From: Synechococcus sp. PCC 7336
GTDB taxonomy: Bacteria; Cyanobacteriota; Cyanobacteriia; Thermostichales; PCC-7336
Reading direction: 5' to 3'
Length of the DNA: 64,000 nt
Assembly (NCBI RefSeq): GCF_000332275.1
Contig: NZ_CM001776.1
Location: 2,624,789-2,688,788, forward strand
The first letter of the stretch is position 1, and the number at the start of each line of letters is the position of its first letter. The notes beneath the pieces are model-generated. The model had not been told where the DNA came from. It saw only the letters and a program-made list of their open reading frames with translations, and did not search any database. A program made the position numbers and the translations under genes. Shown piece by piece: positions 63,330 through 64,000 of this stretch.

Positions 63330-64000
63330 TCAATTGCGGTATAAATTCATATATTTTGCCTGCATTTCCTCAACAACACTGTCGCGAAACTGTCGTTCGC
63401 TCCCCAGCTTGCAGGCAATCTCAACGTACTCTTCTGGAGTGCTGGCAACAGTGGCAGTCACCCCCAACGTTTGCAAAATCCCATAGGCATGTCGCCCCCG
63501 CATCTGCCTTCCCGGACAGGTCACAATCGGCAATCCACAGGCGATCGCCTCCAGTGTTGTGACTCCCCCCGACCAAGCGAATGTATCTAAAAAGACATCT
63601 GCGGTCTTATTCATCGCACAATACTCGGCCCATTCCCGTTGGGGGGCAATCTCGCAATAATCCGAGAAGTTTAATCCCCTCTCCTCAAATGCTCGGGCCA
63701 TTCTCCGAGCAAATTTCCCCGTGTAATGCTTGCTAAACGTTGCTAAGAAGAGAAATCTAGCATGAGGAACTCTCAATGCAATCTCAGCAAAGAGGTAGTC
63801 ATATTGAGGCAAGTATTTATGTAATGATTGGCAAGACAAATAGAAAATTTTTCCTTCTGCAATCCCCAAGCTCGATCTAGATGCAGTCAGATCGGGGATT
63901 TCAGGTAGATCGTAATAAGTGCCAATCCCAGGCAAACGGATCAGTGTTTCAGTATAGTGTGCCTCACCGTCTTGAGGCTCCATCAAGTCCCCTGACAAAA
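63330..64000 (-). CDS. SPINDLY-like (GT41-type) glycosyltransferase, 5' end beyond window
   Basis: The frame enters from the right edge and ends at 63330 (at least 223 codons), and the visible part is the C-terminal catalytic half. It has LIRLPGIGTYYDLPEIPDL, LSCQSLHKYLPQYDYLFAEI, TADVFLDTFAWSGGVTTLEA and IACGLPIVTCPGRQMRGRHA, the donor-binding pattern of cyanobacterial O-GlcNAc-transferase-like proteins. It ends 198 bp upstream of the giant glycosylation gene on the same strand, so both may form one unit. An ATG near 63998 belongs to the interior, not the start, because homology continues upstream of it. Confidence 0.85.
   Translation of the reverse strand, partial: LSGDLMEPQDGEAHYTETLIRLPGIGTYYDLPEIPDLTASRSSLGIAEGKIFYLSCQSLHKYLPQYDYLFAEIALRVPHARFLFLATFSKHYTGKFARRMARAFEERGLNFSDYCEIAPQREWAEYCAMNKTADVFLDTFAWSGGVTTLEAIACGLPIVTCPGRQMRGRHAYGILQTLGVTATVASTPEEYVEIACKLGSERQFRDSVVEEMQAKYMNLYRN

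Noticed and set aside
1-64000. GCGATCGC octamers as a repeat array or CRISPR
   Set aside because: They are single scattered HIP1 palindromes typical of cyanobacterial genomes, within and between genes, without regular spacing or spacers.

Overview
The window is cyanobacterial chromosomal DNA. The octamer GCGATCGC (the HIP1 palindrome of cyanobacteria) recurs throughout. The recognisable core genes (a ScpA-like condensin subunit, type II dehydroquinate dehydratase, an MscS channel, type IV pilin, cysteine desulfurase, SPINDLY-type glycosyltransferases) and the IS families also fit a cyanobacterium. No rRNA, tRNA or CRISPR array was recognised.

Positions 1-35643 (all minus strand) form one long extracellular/thylakoid-type contractile injection system (CIS) locus. 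In transcription order it encodes a DUF4255 tube/sheath terminator, an unknown 401-residue protein, sheath, two tube proteins, a 52-residue DUF5908-type protein, a LysM hub protein, a VgrG-like spike, a PAAR tip, a gp25-like wedge, a J-like wedge, a 1916-residue giant wedge, a 1714-residue multidomain protein and the CIS tape measure. After these comes a cargo module: a 1546-residue DUF4157 protein with a C-terminal toxin-like domain, an overlapping small immunity-like gene, a YbjN-domain protein, a second DUF4157 protein (1270 residues, HNH-like motif plus beta repeats) and a TPR protein that runs off the left edge. Junctions are tight, with several overlaps. No AAA+ ATPase of the usual CIS type is present in the window. 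An 867-bp AT-rich region with 21-bp tandem repeats lies upstream.

Positions 36511-41256 hold a glycosyltransferase and an insertion-sequence scrap heap: a 3'-truncated IS4-type transposase, a truncated gene tail and a complete ISL3-type element with 43-bp perfect inverted repeats. Next to it, 41257-46319 is a compact three-gene plus-strand operon: a DUF559/Vsr-like nuclease, a winged-helix-like protein and a 1089-residue protein joining an AAA-type NTPase to a HerA-like NTPase. It looks like an unnamed DNA-targeting or anti-phage system.

Positions 46377-53108 are mostly housekeeping (scpA, aroQ, mscS, cysteine desulfurase, pilin) plus a membrane-anchored Card1-like nuclease at 49071. A complete IS66-type element (53570-55293) with intact target duplication follows. 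The right end (55374-64000) encodes surface or protein glycosylation: a giant 2585-residue TPR / GT41 / FkbM / two fucosyltransferase-like / FkbM / TPR polypeptide, and the 3' part of another SPINDLY-like glycosyltransferase.
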